A stretch of 64,000 nt of DNA from Cichorium intybus (Eukaryota > Streptophyta > Magnoliopsida > Asterales > Asteraceae). The stretch covers positions 83,254,494 to 83,318,493 of the forward strand of contig CM042013.1 in the NCBI GenBank assembly GCA_023525715.1, given 5' to 3'. The first letter of the stretch is position 1. Each line of letters begins with the position of its first letter. A model generated the notes under the pieces. The model saw only the letters and a program-made list of their open reading frames with translations. It made no database searches and was not told the origin of the DNA. The translations under genes were made by a program, and so were the position numbers. Shown in pieces: positions 1-13,133 of the stretch.

Positions 1-1253
1 TTTGTATTTTTAATTATAATCATATGTTTCGCACGTCCGTACAACATAGTTTAGCCGGGTTTTTTAATTATTAATTTTTTATTTGTTTTTAATTATATTT
101 ATTTATTTTTTAAAAATATTTTTTAGCTTTTAATATACTCGATTTTCAGTTATTATTATTTTTTTTGTTTTTTCAGTTTTGTTATTATTATTTTTCTTTT
201 TTTTTCTTTTTTTGTTTTTTTCTTTTTTGTTTGTTTTTTTCTTTTGTTTTTATATTTTTTTCGTTTAAAACTAGCTTTTGTCTTTTTTAACTCGTTTTGG
301 ATTATTAGACATAGGACTCGTAACATGTTTTGAATTTTAGATCATAACAAATTTTGGATCTTGGTCATAACAAGTTTTGAATATTGGATCATAAGGTTTG
401 GATTATTATACTTAAGAATTATAATATTTAGGAGATAAAAAATTTTGATTCATAGCATTTTTGGATCATTATAGGTTTTGAATATTAAAAGTTTCCTATA
501 TAATATTTTGATTCATAACATATGTGGATTTTGAAATTATCCAAAATTGAAAACATATTTTTGGATCATTTTAAAATTTGAATCATAATAAGTTTGATTT
601 ATAATATTTTTTATTATAATAAGTTTTAATTCATAAAAAATATAGTTCATAACCCTTTGAATCATAAAACATATTTTGACTCTTAATATTTTTGGATCAT
701 AGACATTTTATTTTATTTTTTTGCTAATTTGATGAGTTTTTGCTTAAAAATAAAAAAATGTACACTTAAAAAACTTGTTTTTTGAAAAATTTCTTTTTAC
801 AAACTTACTAATATAATGTCTAGAATGATCACTTAAAGTTTCATAATTTTTGCATTTTTTTATTTTTTATAAAAATAAAAAATAAAATATATTTTTTTTC
901 AAAATTTCATGATAGTGTTTGTTTTGTAGAAAATTAAAATTTAAGAACTTTTATTTTTTTTAGAACTTCTTTTTACAAAGAAAAAAAAAAGTTATGTCCT
1001 AAAAACAAAGTGGGGGAGGAATAAAAAACTCACTTAATGAGATTATGACAAGTGTCGCAAAGAGGGTGGGGGTCTCGTTTAGATTATCATATTACCCTTA
1101 TTTATTTGTGTTAATGATCCATTAGTTTCGATTTTTAGTCAAATAACCCCTAAACTTTTAAGATGTATCAATTTTTTCACAGTGAATCTTAACCGCTTAT
1201 TTTTCAAGATAAGAGGTTCGAATTTGTCCTTACGGTCCTCACCTGATTGGCAT

Positions 1254-1257
<4 letters not shown>
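1..1257. repeat. Long direct repeat, left copy (cut by window edge)
   Basis: This AT-rich stretch recurs in the same orientation at 4772-6085. Shared landmarks in the same order include the words 'gtccgtacaacatagtttagccgg' (shown here only as a landmark by its parts: gtccgtacaaca, tagtttagccgg), a run of 'ttttggatcataa'-like short repeats, a 'gtggggg' purine stretch and a final 'gattggcat' that abuts a TA microsatellite. The two copies are close to 90% alike by eye. No coding frame is visible. The left end lies outside the window, so I cannot tell whether the pair are LTRs or a segmental duplication. Confidence 0.75.

Positions 1258-1341
<84 letters not shown>
1258..1341. repeat. (TA)n microsatellite
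   Basis: An uninterrupted TA dinucleotide run of about 84 bases at the right end of the left direct repeat. Confidence 0.97.
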
Positions 1342-1343
<2 letters not shown>

Positions 1344-1410
1344 AAAAATTTTCATTTCATGCGTCTAGAAGATTTTTAAAAAAAATTTCAAAAAAAATCA
1401 TTTATTTTTA

Positions 1411-1480
1411 ATTTTTTTCATATGCATATGCATACAAATATGCATATGAAAAAAATCCCCTTAGACGGTCTAAAACCGTC
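1411..1480. repeat. Two adjacent hairpins
   Basis: A perfect 18-bp inverted repeat, 1411-1428 with 1439-1456, has a 10-base loop. Just after it a second stem, GACGGT at 1464-1469 with ACCGTC at 1475-1480, has a 5-base loop. They may be the core of a small foldback element; no target duplication was found. Confidence 0.6.
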
Positions 1481-2715
1481 ATTTTGGAAAAAAAAAATTA
1501 AAAAAAAAATTTATATATATGCATATGCATATACATATGCATATACCTTGAATTTTATATGCATATGCATATAAATATAGAAAATATGCATTTTTTGAAT
1601 TTTTTTAATAACCTCTTAATCTCATATATTAAAAAAATTGGGTGCAATTTTTTTTGAAAAATAGTGTAGAAAAAGTTCCTAGGGTTTTTTATGTTCGCTC
1701 ATATGTCCAAAAATCTTATACAAAGTCATTTTCCAAGGTGTAGTGAGTATTTTAGCCATTTTTAACTTAATTTTATCCATAAAAACACTATGATATCGCC
1801 CGAAATATGTGCAAAGTTAACCCGTTATCAGCGAGTGAGTACATCGAAAGAAACAACATGAGGTATGTTGTTAAACAGATATGAAGAGGAGCCATTCTTG
1901 GTGAGAGATTGTTAACAGTATATTGGGTGAAAACCTAATATATGTGCTGAGGTGGAACTAGAGATAAATGAGATTTTGGAGAAATTAGTAATCGGTTGTG
2001 GTGCTGAGACAACTGAAAAGGGTCTTGTGTGACCAAAGTGTCAAGGGTTAAATACCAAATTTAGAGGAGGCACGAGTGAAACTTGAGATAGTTTCTAAAA
2101 TTTATTTATTCTGGATTTTTATCCTAGCACTGATGAATTGTGTGATGTGAGTGAGACATTTTGATGTCTGTGTTTTATATATTGTATGAGTATTTCTCCT
2201 AGCCTAATCAATGAGAAGGTATTGGTAGGAGGAATCAATAACTAGCGTATTGCGAATGAAGGAGTAAACTGAGAGAGAATGAGTTTGGAACCGATGAGAC
2301 CGTTTTCCTATTGAGTTAGAGTAAACCATTTTAAGGATATTGAAGGAAGTTGAATCCCAGATGGTTATATGGGATTAGTATTATAGAGAGAGTGTGTATG
2401 TTACGCTGAGAATGTAGCTCGATGTGAGCCATAAATATGAGTTTATGTAGATGATGATAGTGGTTGGAGTATCGCTTGAGGAGTGAGGTGAGATGCCTTA
2501 GTGTCGACGATGCCATAGCAAAGGGTGTGCCCTAAAAGAATGAGTATTGCCCACGTGGCAATGGAGATAGCCAATATGGCTATAGAGATCATTTTATGAG
2601 GTTATGGCGTTGAGGCATCAGTACATACCATCAGTGATGTTTATATACTATAATTGATTATATTGTTGGGCTTGGTGGCCATGAGTTTGGTGACGGGTAT
2701 TGATATTTTGCGAAA

Positions 2716-2718
<3 letters not shown>

Positions 2719-2748
<30 letters not shown>
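2719..2748. repeat. (GA)n microsatellite
   Basis: About 15 uninterrupted GA units. Confidence 0.95.
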
Positions 2749-2749
<1 letters not shown>

Positions 2750-2884
2750 AGTTAGAAAATTTGAATGTAATGTAAACTGAGGAAGGTTTACTTCCTTAGC
2801 TATATTATGAGTAAACGAGTGAGGGTATGTACATGTTATATGAGATAACGAGATAAGGTGGTTGTAAAATGAGTATTATTAGTC

Positions 2885-3960
2885 GATAACCACACCTATT
2901 CCAATAGATTCCGAGGATGGAATCTTTTGAAGGAGAAGAGAACTTGTGAGACCTATTTTCTTCTTGAGATGCTTATTAAGGTAAGTAGAGTTGTTACCTT
3001 ATAGTTGGTGTGGTTCTAGATATGAGTTGCTTATAGTAAGGGTGAGGCGATCTATTGTAATTACCTTTGAGTTTTAAGTTGTTTGATGAGTAAGAACATG
3101 TTGAAGCCTTTCTTATGTACTAATATTGGTGTGATTAAGATTAGTTAGGTTGTTATATGTGTTAGTGTGGTTAGAGAACCTTGTGGAAGGAGTTTGAGTT
3201 TGGAAAATGCCAAAAAGAGGTTACACGGGTCATGTAAAAAGGCCTTAGAAACTGATCCGAGACCCTGCCAGACCCACACGGGTCGTGTAGGATTTGAACT
3301 GGGGCAATCAGTGGGTCGAAACTAGGCGTGCAAATCGAAAAGAGTCGTGTCTTAACAGTTAGTGGGGCTAACTTTTGAGGTTAGCGCCGCTAACCTGCGT
3401 GCAGGCCCTTTATCTTGCTGAAAACCCTTATTTCGAACAAAAATACACCAAACTCAAATTCAGAGCATATTAGGGCGATTTTATGTGAAATTGAGCAGGT
3501 AGATTCGTAGGGAAGCATAAGAGACTCGAATCTAATGTCATAAACACGTTCTTGATTCCTAAATCATCGAGGTGAGTAATTTGTCGGTTTTGGGGTTTTG
3601 AAACCCTAGGTTTCATTTTCGTGATTTGGCTATAAATTTCCGTATAGATTGTTAGTAGATTGTTAGTGGATGCTTCCTTAAGTTATTGGTGTGATTATTA
3701 TGGCATTTTTACGATTGAATGAGTAGACCGTCGGATTTGGGGACTACAGCAAATATAGCATTGTTATTTACCGTATATAGTCATTTCTCATCTTTCGATT
3801 AATACGTCTTTTGAGTTAGATGTTATTGAAATGATTTTTGGATGTTTGAGATTTGATTTAGGCTGTTGTGATACAGCCAAGTCTACTGGACAGGAGTACG
3901 GTACGCATAATTTGGGGATGTCACATACTAAACCGATATCAGGTTAGTACTTTCTAATAC
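2885..3960 (+). mobile_element. Eroded Ty3/gypsy (Tekay-like) 3' end and LTR
   Basis: At about 2905-2940 there is a block 'attccgaggatggaatc' followed by a purine-rich run. The same block, 'attccggggacggaatcc' plus a purine run, stands immediately before the 3' LTR of the giant-LTR element at 42160-42192, so this is read as an old polypurine tract and LTR start. The following ~1 kb carries the same type of G/C-rich inverted repeats with a three-base loop (3221-3237, 3276-3288, 3379-3395) as that LTR. No partner LTR, primer site or target duplication is recognisable. Assignment to the Tekay/Del group rests on this end motif only. Confidence 0.4.
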
Positions 3961-3992
3961 TTGAGTAGAGTTACACTTTGCTGTAAGGTAAG

Positions 3993-4092
<100 letters not shown>

Positions 4093-4361
4093 TTGTTACT
4101 ATGATAATTTAGTGTTGGAGTGATTTTGTTATCTATGGATAACAAGAGATGAGTTGTTTACCAATAATTAGTATAAGAGTAGAGTAATTGAATTAAAGAG
4201 TCTTTGAGTCTGATTGTTACAACCATGAGGGTTGTCATGATTGAGTATACTCGATCGCGGGATAAGTGCAAACGAGTGTGTGATTGAGTTTATGAGCAGT
4301 ATCGGTTGTGGTACTTACTTATGAGTTGATATTTGCTAATAATTGGATAGTGATTGTTAAG

Positions 4362-4520
<159 letters not shown>

Positions 4521-4590
4521 TGCAAATGAGACGGTGAAGATTTTGTTTTTTTGAATAACGCTAATTTTTTGTAGGTTTCAGAGATAGATA

Positions 4591-4592
<2 letters not shown>

Positions 4593-4683
<91 letters not shown>
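4593..4683. repeat. (TA)n microsatellite
   Basis: About 90 bases of TA. The word 'acgctaatttttt' occurs both just before (near 4560) and just after it (near 4698), so the tract lies inside a small local duplication. Confidence 0.95.
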
Positions 4684-4687
<4 letters not shown>

Positions 4688-4771
4688 TACTACAAAAACG
4701 CTAATTTTTTAATTTTTATTTTTTTGAATAAAAAAGTGACAAAAATAATAAATAAATATATTTTTTCATTT

Positions 4772-6385
<1,614 letters not shown>

Positions 6386-8205
6386 CAAAACCAGGTCTTG
6401 GAACTTCAAAGAGGCGACATCTTTCTTCATCTCAAACCTTCCTCACTCACTCGATGTGCATGAGATTAGGAGTCAACTGAAACACATTAGTGGTTTAGTC
6501 GATCTGTTTGTGTGCAAGCGAAGAGACAGGAGAGGCTTCAGATTTGGGTTTGCCAGATTTGAGAAAGAGATTGATGTGAAGACCATTGAGGCGTCGCTCA
6601 GAAAGACTAGAATCGGCGGAAGATACTTGTTCGCTCGTGTGGCTAGATTTAGCAGGAAACAAGAAGGGAGAGGCAAGGAAGAGGAGACGATGACAACAAT
6701 AAACAAAAGGGATAACAGATTCGATGCCTCTAAAGGCTCAGAAATCCTCACACTTCTTTTGCTGAGGCGGTGCTGGGAATAAAGCAGGCTTCAGAGGTGG
6801 TCAAAAACGAGCAAAAACTATTTAACGCTAGTAACCAAGAACTTTGTGATTCTCAACCGGAGATAACTCTTCAGGACATATCTCATGAGATTAAAGGGAA
6901 ACTGGTGGGTGAACTCAGATGTCTCAACAATTTGTTCTGTATTGAAAGTATATGCATGGGGGAAGGTTTATCGGAGCAGACGGTGAAATACCTAGGAGGT
7001 GATTGGATCCTATTTGACACTAGAAATAAGGAGGAAGAAGATCGAGTCAAGGAGAGTAAAGAAATTGCGGCATGCCTCAAACAACTTAGAAGATGGGACG
7101 AAGACATGTTAATATCAAATAGGTATGTTTGGCTTTTGATCGAGGGTCTCCCGGCTCAAGCTAGAAACCCAAACAACTTCATTGAGATCGGAAGAAGATG
7201 GGGGGAGGTGGCCATTACTGACCCTGTCTTAGCAATAACGTGGACTGGTCAAGGGGTAGAGTATGCATCAAAACTTCAATTGGAGATTACATTAGTGACT
7301 CAGCGATAGTTAATATCAGTGGAGTTGAATCTAAAATTAGAGTAATTGAGCTAACGGACCCAGTTTTTATTCCTCAATCTTTCACTAGAGTTAACGATCA
7401 AAGTGGAAAGAACAATGACATCATCGATTCAGATGAGGATGAAAGCGATGAGTTTGAAGACTCAGATGACGAGATGCCGGAGGGCGAGTTACCGGAGGAC
7501 TTCTCCGGTGAAGAAGATGAAAGGTCTTCCGACGAATCAGTTGTTCAAGAATCTAATTTCGAGGCACCAGTTTTCGAAGATACGCATGCGAGTCCCATTG
7601 AAATAATAAAAAAGGCGGAGATGGCTAACGGTAACCTTAGAGAAATTTATGATTCAAACCAGGTGAATACTGAGTCCAAATCTGTAGAGGAGGCCCAAAG
7701 CCCATCTGTTGAGGCTAGATTAAAGAGTCCGCCCGAAAATTTGAAGGAAAAGTCAAATGGGTCAGAGCCCCAATCAAAAAAAGGCGTGATAAGAATGGAG
7801 GATATACCGGAAGAATTAAATGGCATATCGACAGACTTAAAGATCCTTCTGTTCAGATCCACTCCGATTAAAGAAAAATTAGAGAAAGTTTCAAACAGCA
7901 AATCCCCAATGCAGACAATCAGTGATCAGGGTAATAATGGTGAACAAGATAAACGTGGAAAAAGGAGAACCCCAATTTTCGAAAAACGTATCACAAGAAG
8001 CCAGAAACGACAAGCTTGGAAGCAACAAGGATGGGTTCAAGATCAGTCTAACGATAGTGTATCCGGTGTCGATTCTTCCATCAGTGCAGGGATTTCAAAT
8101 AGGATGGAGGAAATTGGAGAAATAAGTGGATTTGGGAAACGCAAGGTCAAGGGCATTGACAAAAAACAAGGTGGGTGGAAAGGAGTAATTAACGGTAATA
8201 AATGA
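6386..8205 (+). pseudogene. LINE ORF1, RNA-binding protein, two frameshifts
   Basis: The first part (to about 6740) reads as an RRM domain with the usual FFISNLP start and a GFRFGFARF RNP-like motif. After a frameshift near 6740 the frame gives SFAEAVLG, a junction motif typical of plant LINE ORF1. It continues through a DUF4283-like block (FCIESI, GGDWILFDT, RYVWLLIEGLP), then shifts again near 7228 into GRVCIKTS and a long acidic, Ser/Glu-rich tail ending at 8205. The normal start codon is missing because of 5' truncation. In plant L1 elements this protein binds the element RNA. The stop codon overlaps the ORF2 start by four bases (ATGA). Confidence 0.8.
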
Positions 8206-11200
8206 ATATCATCTCCCTCAATGTTAATGGATTTGGTAAAGGAGACTTCAAATTCGGGTGGATTAATAATCTTGTGCGATCTCATAAAGCTGCTTTCGTG
8301 GGAATTCAAGAAACAAAGAGAAGACAGATCACTGATATGATGGTCAAAAGAATGTGGGGTTCATCTGATTTTGAATATATCTCCATGAGCAGCTCTGGTC
8401 AAGGGGGAGGTCTGATTAGTTGCTGGAATAAGAATCTCCTCGATAAGTCTAATTCGATTTGCAGAAGTGACTGTATCATAATTCAAGGTACTTGGCGTGA
8501 AAATAATACCCCTGTATGCTTCATCAATGTTTATGCTAGTCAGGATCCCGTTAATAGAAACGATCTTTGGCTTTTCATAAGTGATGTGCTAAACGGATGG
8601 AACGGAGCTACAGTCTTATTCGGGGATTTCAATGAAGTGAGGGAAGAGAAAGAAAGAAAGGGTTCGATCTTGAATGCGCATACCACAAAGATCTTCAACG
8701 ACTTCATTAGAAATAACAACTTGATCGATGTTAATATTGGAGGGTCTAGTTTCACATGGGTTAAAGGGGGAGGCTCCAAAATGTCAAAATTAGATAGATT
8801 TCTGGTTAGTGAAAACTTTGGTGGTGTCTGGCCTAACTTTGAAGCTAAAACGGACATCAGGCTTTACTCTGATCATACACCTGTTATTCTCTATCAAACT
8901 AAAAGAAACTATGGTAACATCCCTTTCAAATTTTACAACTCGTGGCTTGAAGATGAAGAGTGCCAAAAATTGATAAAAGATGAATGGGATAATTTCAAAA
9001 TTGAAGGCAATCATATAAAATTGTTCATATTGGCGCAGAAGCTTAAAGCTATTAAAGAAAGAATCAAAAGATGGGACATAGCCAAGAAGAGGAAAGCGAT
9101 TGAAACCAAGACAAAATGGCTAGAAAGAGTTGCTCTGATTGACAAAAAATGTGAAGAGGGAATCCATAATTTAGAAGATATTGCTGAAAGGATTGACATG
9201 ATATCCAAAGTTAGAAAAGAAGAGATAAAAGATCATGAAAACATCGCCCAGAAGTTTAAAAATAAATGGTGCCTCGAAGGGGATGAAATTTCCGCTCTCT
9301 ATCACAAGACGGTGAACAAAAAGAAGCATCTAAACAACGTTAGAGGGATTGATATTGATGGGATTTGGGAGGTAGACCCGCAAAAGGTTAAAGACCACTT
9401 CAGAAATTATTTTCAAAAGATTTTCGAAGCAGACCTGGAATGTGATTGGGATCAAGAGTTGGTGAACCATTCCCGTATATCTGACACTGATCAAGAAGAC
9501 CTAGAAAGAACCTTTGACGAGAGAGAGCTAAAAGAAGCTGTGTGGGGCTGCGGTTATAACAAATCACCGGGCCCTGATGGGTTTACTATCGAATTCTTCA
9601 AAAGTAACTGGGATCTTGTAAAACACGAGCTTCTTGACGCGTACAACGAATTCAACAAAAAGCCAAAGCTGCCCAAAGGTACAAACGCCACTTTCATCAC
9701 ATTGATTCTGAAACAACACAATCCCAAACTTGCGAAGGACTTTAGGCCTATTAGCTTAATTTCAAGCCTCTACAAAATCCTCTCTAAAATTCTTGCAAAC
9801 CGTATCAAGAAACTTCTTCATGATATCATTGACATCTCACAATCTGCCTTCATAAGAAATAGACAGATCACTGATGGGCCCCTGATCGTGAACGAAGTTA
9901 TAGACTGGGCCACGGCAAAAAAGAAGAAAATGTTCGTTTTCAAATCAGATATCGCGAAAGCCTTTGACTCAGTTTCATGGAGATACCTGGATTCGATGAT
10001 GCAACAGATGGGATTTGGCGAAAAATGGCGCTATTGGATACGCGAATGCATTAGTTCTGGGAATTCTTCGGTTCTTATCAACGCTAGCCCAACCTCAGAA
10101 TTCCCTCTCGGTCGTGGTCTTCGTCAAGGGGACCCGCTTTCCCCATTTCTCTTCACCATAGTTATGGAGGGCCTTAACAATGCAATTGCGAGAGCTGTAA
10201 GTAGTGAGACTTTTAAAGGAATTTTTGTCGGGAATAATAATGTTCCCCTTACTCACTTATTCTTTGCCGACGACTCCATCTTTCTTGGAGAATGGTCGGT
10301 TGAGAATATCCTCAACTTGGTTCGCCTTCTTTTTTGTTTTCAAAAAGCTGCAGGTCTCAAAGTCAACCTGGACAAAAGCTCATTGTTTGGCGTAAGTCTT
10401 AAGTTCGATGAAGTGGAAAATATGGCCTTGATCATAGGATGCAAAGCGGGAAAGCTTCCAATGGTGTTCTTGGGGATGCCTATTGGGGTCAATATGGGTT
10501 CAAGTAGACCTTCGAAAACTCTTATCGAAAAATTTCAAAAGAAACTCGCTAAATGGAAGATTAAAACCCTTTCAATAGGCGGGAGACACACATTGATGAG
10601 CAGCGTTCTAGGAAGCCTTGGAAATTTCTTGTTCTCTCTATTCAAAGCTCCAAAAGGGGTTATTAAAAAACTGGAGAGCATTAGAAGGAAGTTTTTCTGG
10701 GGAGAGGAAGCAGAAAAAAAGAAAATCCCTTGGGTGAAATGGGAGTATATCACGACAGACAAGGATAAGGGTGGCCTGGGCACTATTTCTCTTGAGGATC
10801 TAAACAATGCTTTGATTTCCAAATGGTTCTGGAGGTATAGAACACAAAAAAATGCTCTTTGGAGAAAAATAATCGATAGCATTCATAGCGAAGAGAGCTG
10901 GGAAAAGGATTCAAAAAACATCAGAACAGGGCACACTTGGAAAAGAATCATTAAATGTTGGGAAAAGTTGGGTAAGCTGAATTGTGATCCTCGAAAACTT
11001 ATTAAAAGGAAAATTGGCGATGGGTCTGATACAAAATTTTGGAAAGACTGGTGGATCGGAGACTCTCCATTGGCTGAAAAGTTTAAAAGACTGTATAACA
11101 TTGAGGTTAACAAAAATGCCACGGTGACAGATAGAGTAGGTAGGGAAGGAGGGTTAAGTGGTTGGTGCGAAAATCTTAGAGAAGGAAGAAGCAAAACAGA

Positions 11201-11807
11201 ACTTGAAGAATTGGAAAAGATCATAGCGGGGGTCAATATGTCAAACAAAAAAGACAAATGGGAATGCCCAGACGGTCCAAAAAAGAGCTTCAAAGTAGCA
11301 TGGATGAGAAAAGTAATTGCAGACAAATCTCAAGATAAAATTGGCGAAAACAAGTGGATGAGTTGGATTCCAAAGAGACATATGATCCTCATATGGAGAA
11401 CTCTCAGAAATAGAATGGCAACGAGAGATAACATCTTTTTAACAGGTAGAGGGGCGGAGTCCACCGAGTGTATCTTTTGCAAAGGCGAGAGGGAAACCGT
11501 CACTCACATCTTCTGTACGTGTTTAATTGCCAAAGATGTTTGGAACAAAGTTTTTCATTGGTGGGGGCTACCATACAAAGACCTAACGGGAGTGGAAGAA
11601 GCTTTACAGCACCTGGTTGGTCAATCAAAGCACAATAAGGACATGATAGTGCGGTCTACTGTTTGGGCGGCGGTGGTTTCTCAGCTTTGGAAGAACAGAA
11701 ATGATGCTATCTTCTCAAACTGCCCCAAACGCGCGGATGACCTGTTTGCAAAGGCCCAAGGCGAGGCAATCCTTTGGATCGAAAATCGGGTCACTAGATT
11801 GCGATAG
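8202..11807 (+). CDS. LINE ORF2: endonuclease-reverse transcriptase
   Basis: An intact 1201-aa frame. Residues 1-230 form an APE-type endonuclease (NVNG at the start, IQETK near 35, GDFNEV at about 141, SDHTPVI at about 223). Residues ~430-760 are the reverse transcriptase: motif A SDIAKAFDSVSW with catalytic Asp583, LRQGDPLSPFLF, and FADD at 688-691. The C-terminus holds the zf-RVT region with a CxxC...HxxC knuckle (Cys1090, Cys1093, His1102, Cys1105). The enzyme nicks target DNA and copies the element RNA at the nick. The start ATG at 8202 is chosen because it precedes the endonuclease core and overlaps the ORF1 stop. Length is within the usual range for plant L1 ORF2. Confidence 0.95.
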   Translation: MNIISLNVNGFGKGDFKFGWINNLVRSHKAAFVGIQETKRRQITDMMVKRMWGSSDFEYISMSSSGQGGGLISCWNKNLLDKSNSICRSDCIIIQGTWRENNTPVCFINVYASQDPVNRNDLWLFISDVLNGWNGATVLFGDFNEVREEKERKGSILNAHTTKIFNDFIRNNNLIDVNIGGSSFTWVKGGGSKMSKLDRFLVSENFGGVWPNFEAKTDIRLYSDHTPVILYQTKRNYGNIPFKFYNSWLEDEECQKLIKDEWDNFKIEGNHIKLFILAQKLKAIKERIKRWDIAKKRKAIETKTKWLERVALIDKKCEEGIHNLEDIAERIDMISKVRKEEIKDHENIAQKFKNKWCLEGDEISALYHKTVNKKKHLNNVRGIDIDGIWEVDPQKVKDHFRNYFQKIFEADLECDWDQELVNHSRISDTDQEDLERTFDERELKEAVWGCGYNKSPGPDGFTIEFFKSNWDLVKHELLDAYNEFNKKPKLPKGTNATFITLILKQHNPKLAKDFRPISLISSLYKILSKILANRIKKLLHDIIDISQSAFIRNRQITDGPLIVNEVIDWATAKKKKMFVFKSDIAKAFDSVSWRYLDSMMQQMGFGEKWRYWIRECISSGNSSVLINASPTSEFPLGRGLRQGDPLSPFLFTIVMEGLNNAIARAVSSETFKGIFVGNNNVPLTHLFFADDSIFLGEWSVENILNLVRLLFCFQKAAGLKVNLDKSSLFGVSLKFDEVENMALIIGCKAGKLPMVFLGMPIGVNMGSSRPSKTLIEKFQKKLAKWKIKTLSIGGRHTLMSSVLGSLGNFLFSLFKAPKGVIKKLESIRRKFFWGEEAEKKKIPWVKWEYITTDKDKGGLGTISLEDLNNALISKWFWRYRTQKNALWRKIIDSIHSEESWEKDSKNIRTGHTWKRIIKCWEKLGKLNCDPRKLIKRKIGDGSDTKFWKDWWIGDSPLAEKFKRLYNIEVNKNATVTDRVGREGGLSGWCENLREGRSKTELEELEKIIAGVNMSNKKDKWECPDGPKKSFKVAWMRKVIADKSQDKIGENKWMSWIPKRHMILIWRTLRNRMATRDNIFLTGRGAESTECIFCKGERETVTHIFCTCLIAKDVWNKVFHWWGLPYKDLTGVEEALQHLVGQSKHNKDMIVRSTVWAAVVSQLWKNRNDAIFSNCPKRADDLFAKAQGEAILWIENRVTRLR

Positions 11808-11874
11808 ATAGTTTTTTATGGGTTAACAACCCGATCAATGCTTGTACCTCCTTCTAACCTTTTCCTGTTGTAAT

Positions 11875-11893
11875 GCCCAGCTTCTGGCTGGGC
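11875..11893 (+). promoter_or_regulatory. 3' UTR stem-loop of the LINE
   Basis: GCCCAGC (11875-11881) pairs perfectly with GCTGGGC (11887-11893) around the loop TTCTG. It lies about 40 bases before the end of the element. LINE reverse transcriptases often recognise a 3' stem-loop in their own RNA; the role here is inferred. Confidence 0.6.
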
Positions 11894-11929
11894 TCTTTTG
11901 TTGGTGGTGTTACTTATAAAGTTGCCTTT

Positions 11930-12207
<278 letters not shown>

Positions 12208-12211
<4 letters not shown>

Positions 12212-12856
12212 TTGTATGTGTGTGTGTGCGTGCGTGTGTGCGTGCGAAGCTAGTTCTGGAAGCTTTGGCATCAAGACGCATTACGATAGCTATAGCTAGG
12301 TCGGGTGGGATTCTCTCTCTATCTAATGGTTATGAAAAAAGTGATGAATCAAGTGGATCCTTTGCCCCTTACCTCAGTAGCTGGGAAGGCAGACCCTTAG
12401 CTTCAACTAGTTCAGTTTGAGTCTTTATCAGAAGTAGTTGCATTGCAAGTAGGCAGAAAATAAGTAGTGTGTTAGCTTATCTGTTCATTTTCAAACAACC
12501 CTTGTTTGTGCTCCTTTATCTTTCTAAGCCGTTCTTGCTAGCAGGGAATCTAGTTCAGCAAGGTCCATAGGGCTTGAAACTGGGGCGGATGGTATCATAT
12601 ATAAGATCACACGGCTGCTCTTAGGAGCGATCTGTTCATTCAACTCGAAATATCGTAAGTAAGAGAAGAAGAAACATCTGACGCCCAAAATTCCCATGTC
12701 TTTTTGGGTTGGATCAACCGGCGAAATCCGTCTTCCTGAATTGGATGAGCAAGAACAAGTCTCTCTGTACGTGCGTGAACATATCTAAGGGAATTAACTT
12801 CTTAACAAATAATTGAAAACGTTGGTAACCTTTCTTTCCTCCCCCTTTCTTCCTGG
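12208..12856. other. Unassigned moderately GC-balanced segment
   Basis: This ~650-base stretch differs in base composition from its AT-rich surroundings and has no repeat I recognise. It contains a 30-codon open frame (12696-12788), too short to call. The style of sequence resembles plant mitochondrial spacer DNA, but I cannot confirm this from memory. Confidence 0.3.
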
Positions 12857-12881
12857 TTTTTTTTTTTTTTTTTTTTTTTTT
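12857..12881. repeat. Poly(T) tract
   Basis: About 25 T in a row. On the minus strand it reads AATAAA followed by A's, downstream of the methyltransferase gene. Confidence 0.9.
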
Positions 12882-13133
12882 ATTTCACGCACATCAATCT
12901 AAGAACTCCAATGCAAGTGACTAGTTAATTTCTTAAAAGAACACTTGAATAATCGAAGAACACGTGTATGGGGTTTCATTAAGTACTCTATCCACCCAAC
13001 TTTCAAAGCATCTAAAAACCAAGGGAGGAGTTTTTAACCAAAAAATAATAATAATAATATCTTCAGTAAAACAACAATAATTTTTATGTAGAAGATGATT
13101 CAACAACTCAAAACTTGTGTTGAATTTCATGAA

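Larger units (their letters stand above)
1342..2884. other. Decayed intergenic DNA with hairpins, no gene seen
   Basis: No convincing coding frame. The first part (1411-1570) is rich in CATATGCATATG words and holds a perfect 18-bp inverted repeat (1411-1428 with 1439-1456). The rest has the look of a decayed retroelement, but every frame is broken and no domain can be named. Confidence 0.5.

Noticed and set aside
1139..1379. Open frames of alternating Tyr-Ile residues
   Set aside because: These frames are translations of TA microsatellites on either strand (also at 3954, 4308, 6024-6480, 11816-12420, 16780-17464, 36555 and 54488) and carry no protein evidence.
12696..12788. 30-codon open frame as a small gene
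   Set aside because: Too short, with no recognised domain and no conserved context; kept only as part of the unassigned segment.
12857..12881. Poly(A) tail of a processed retrocopy
   Set aside because: The nearby methyltransferase gene has introns with intact splice sites, so it is not a retrocopy; the tract is a simple repeat.
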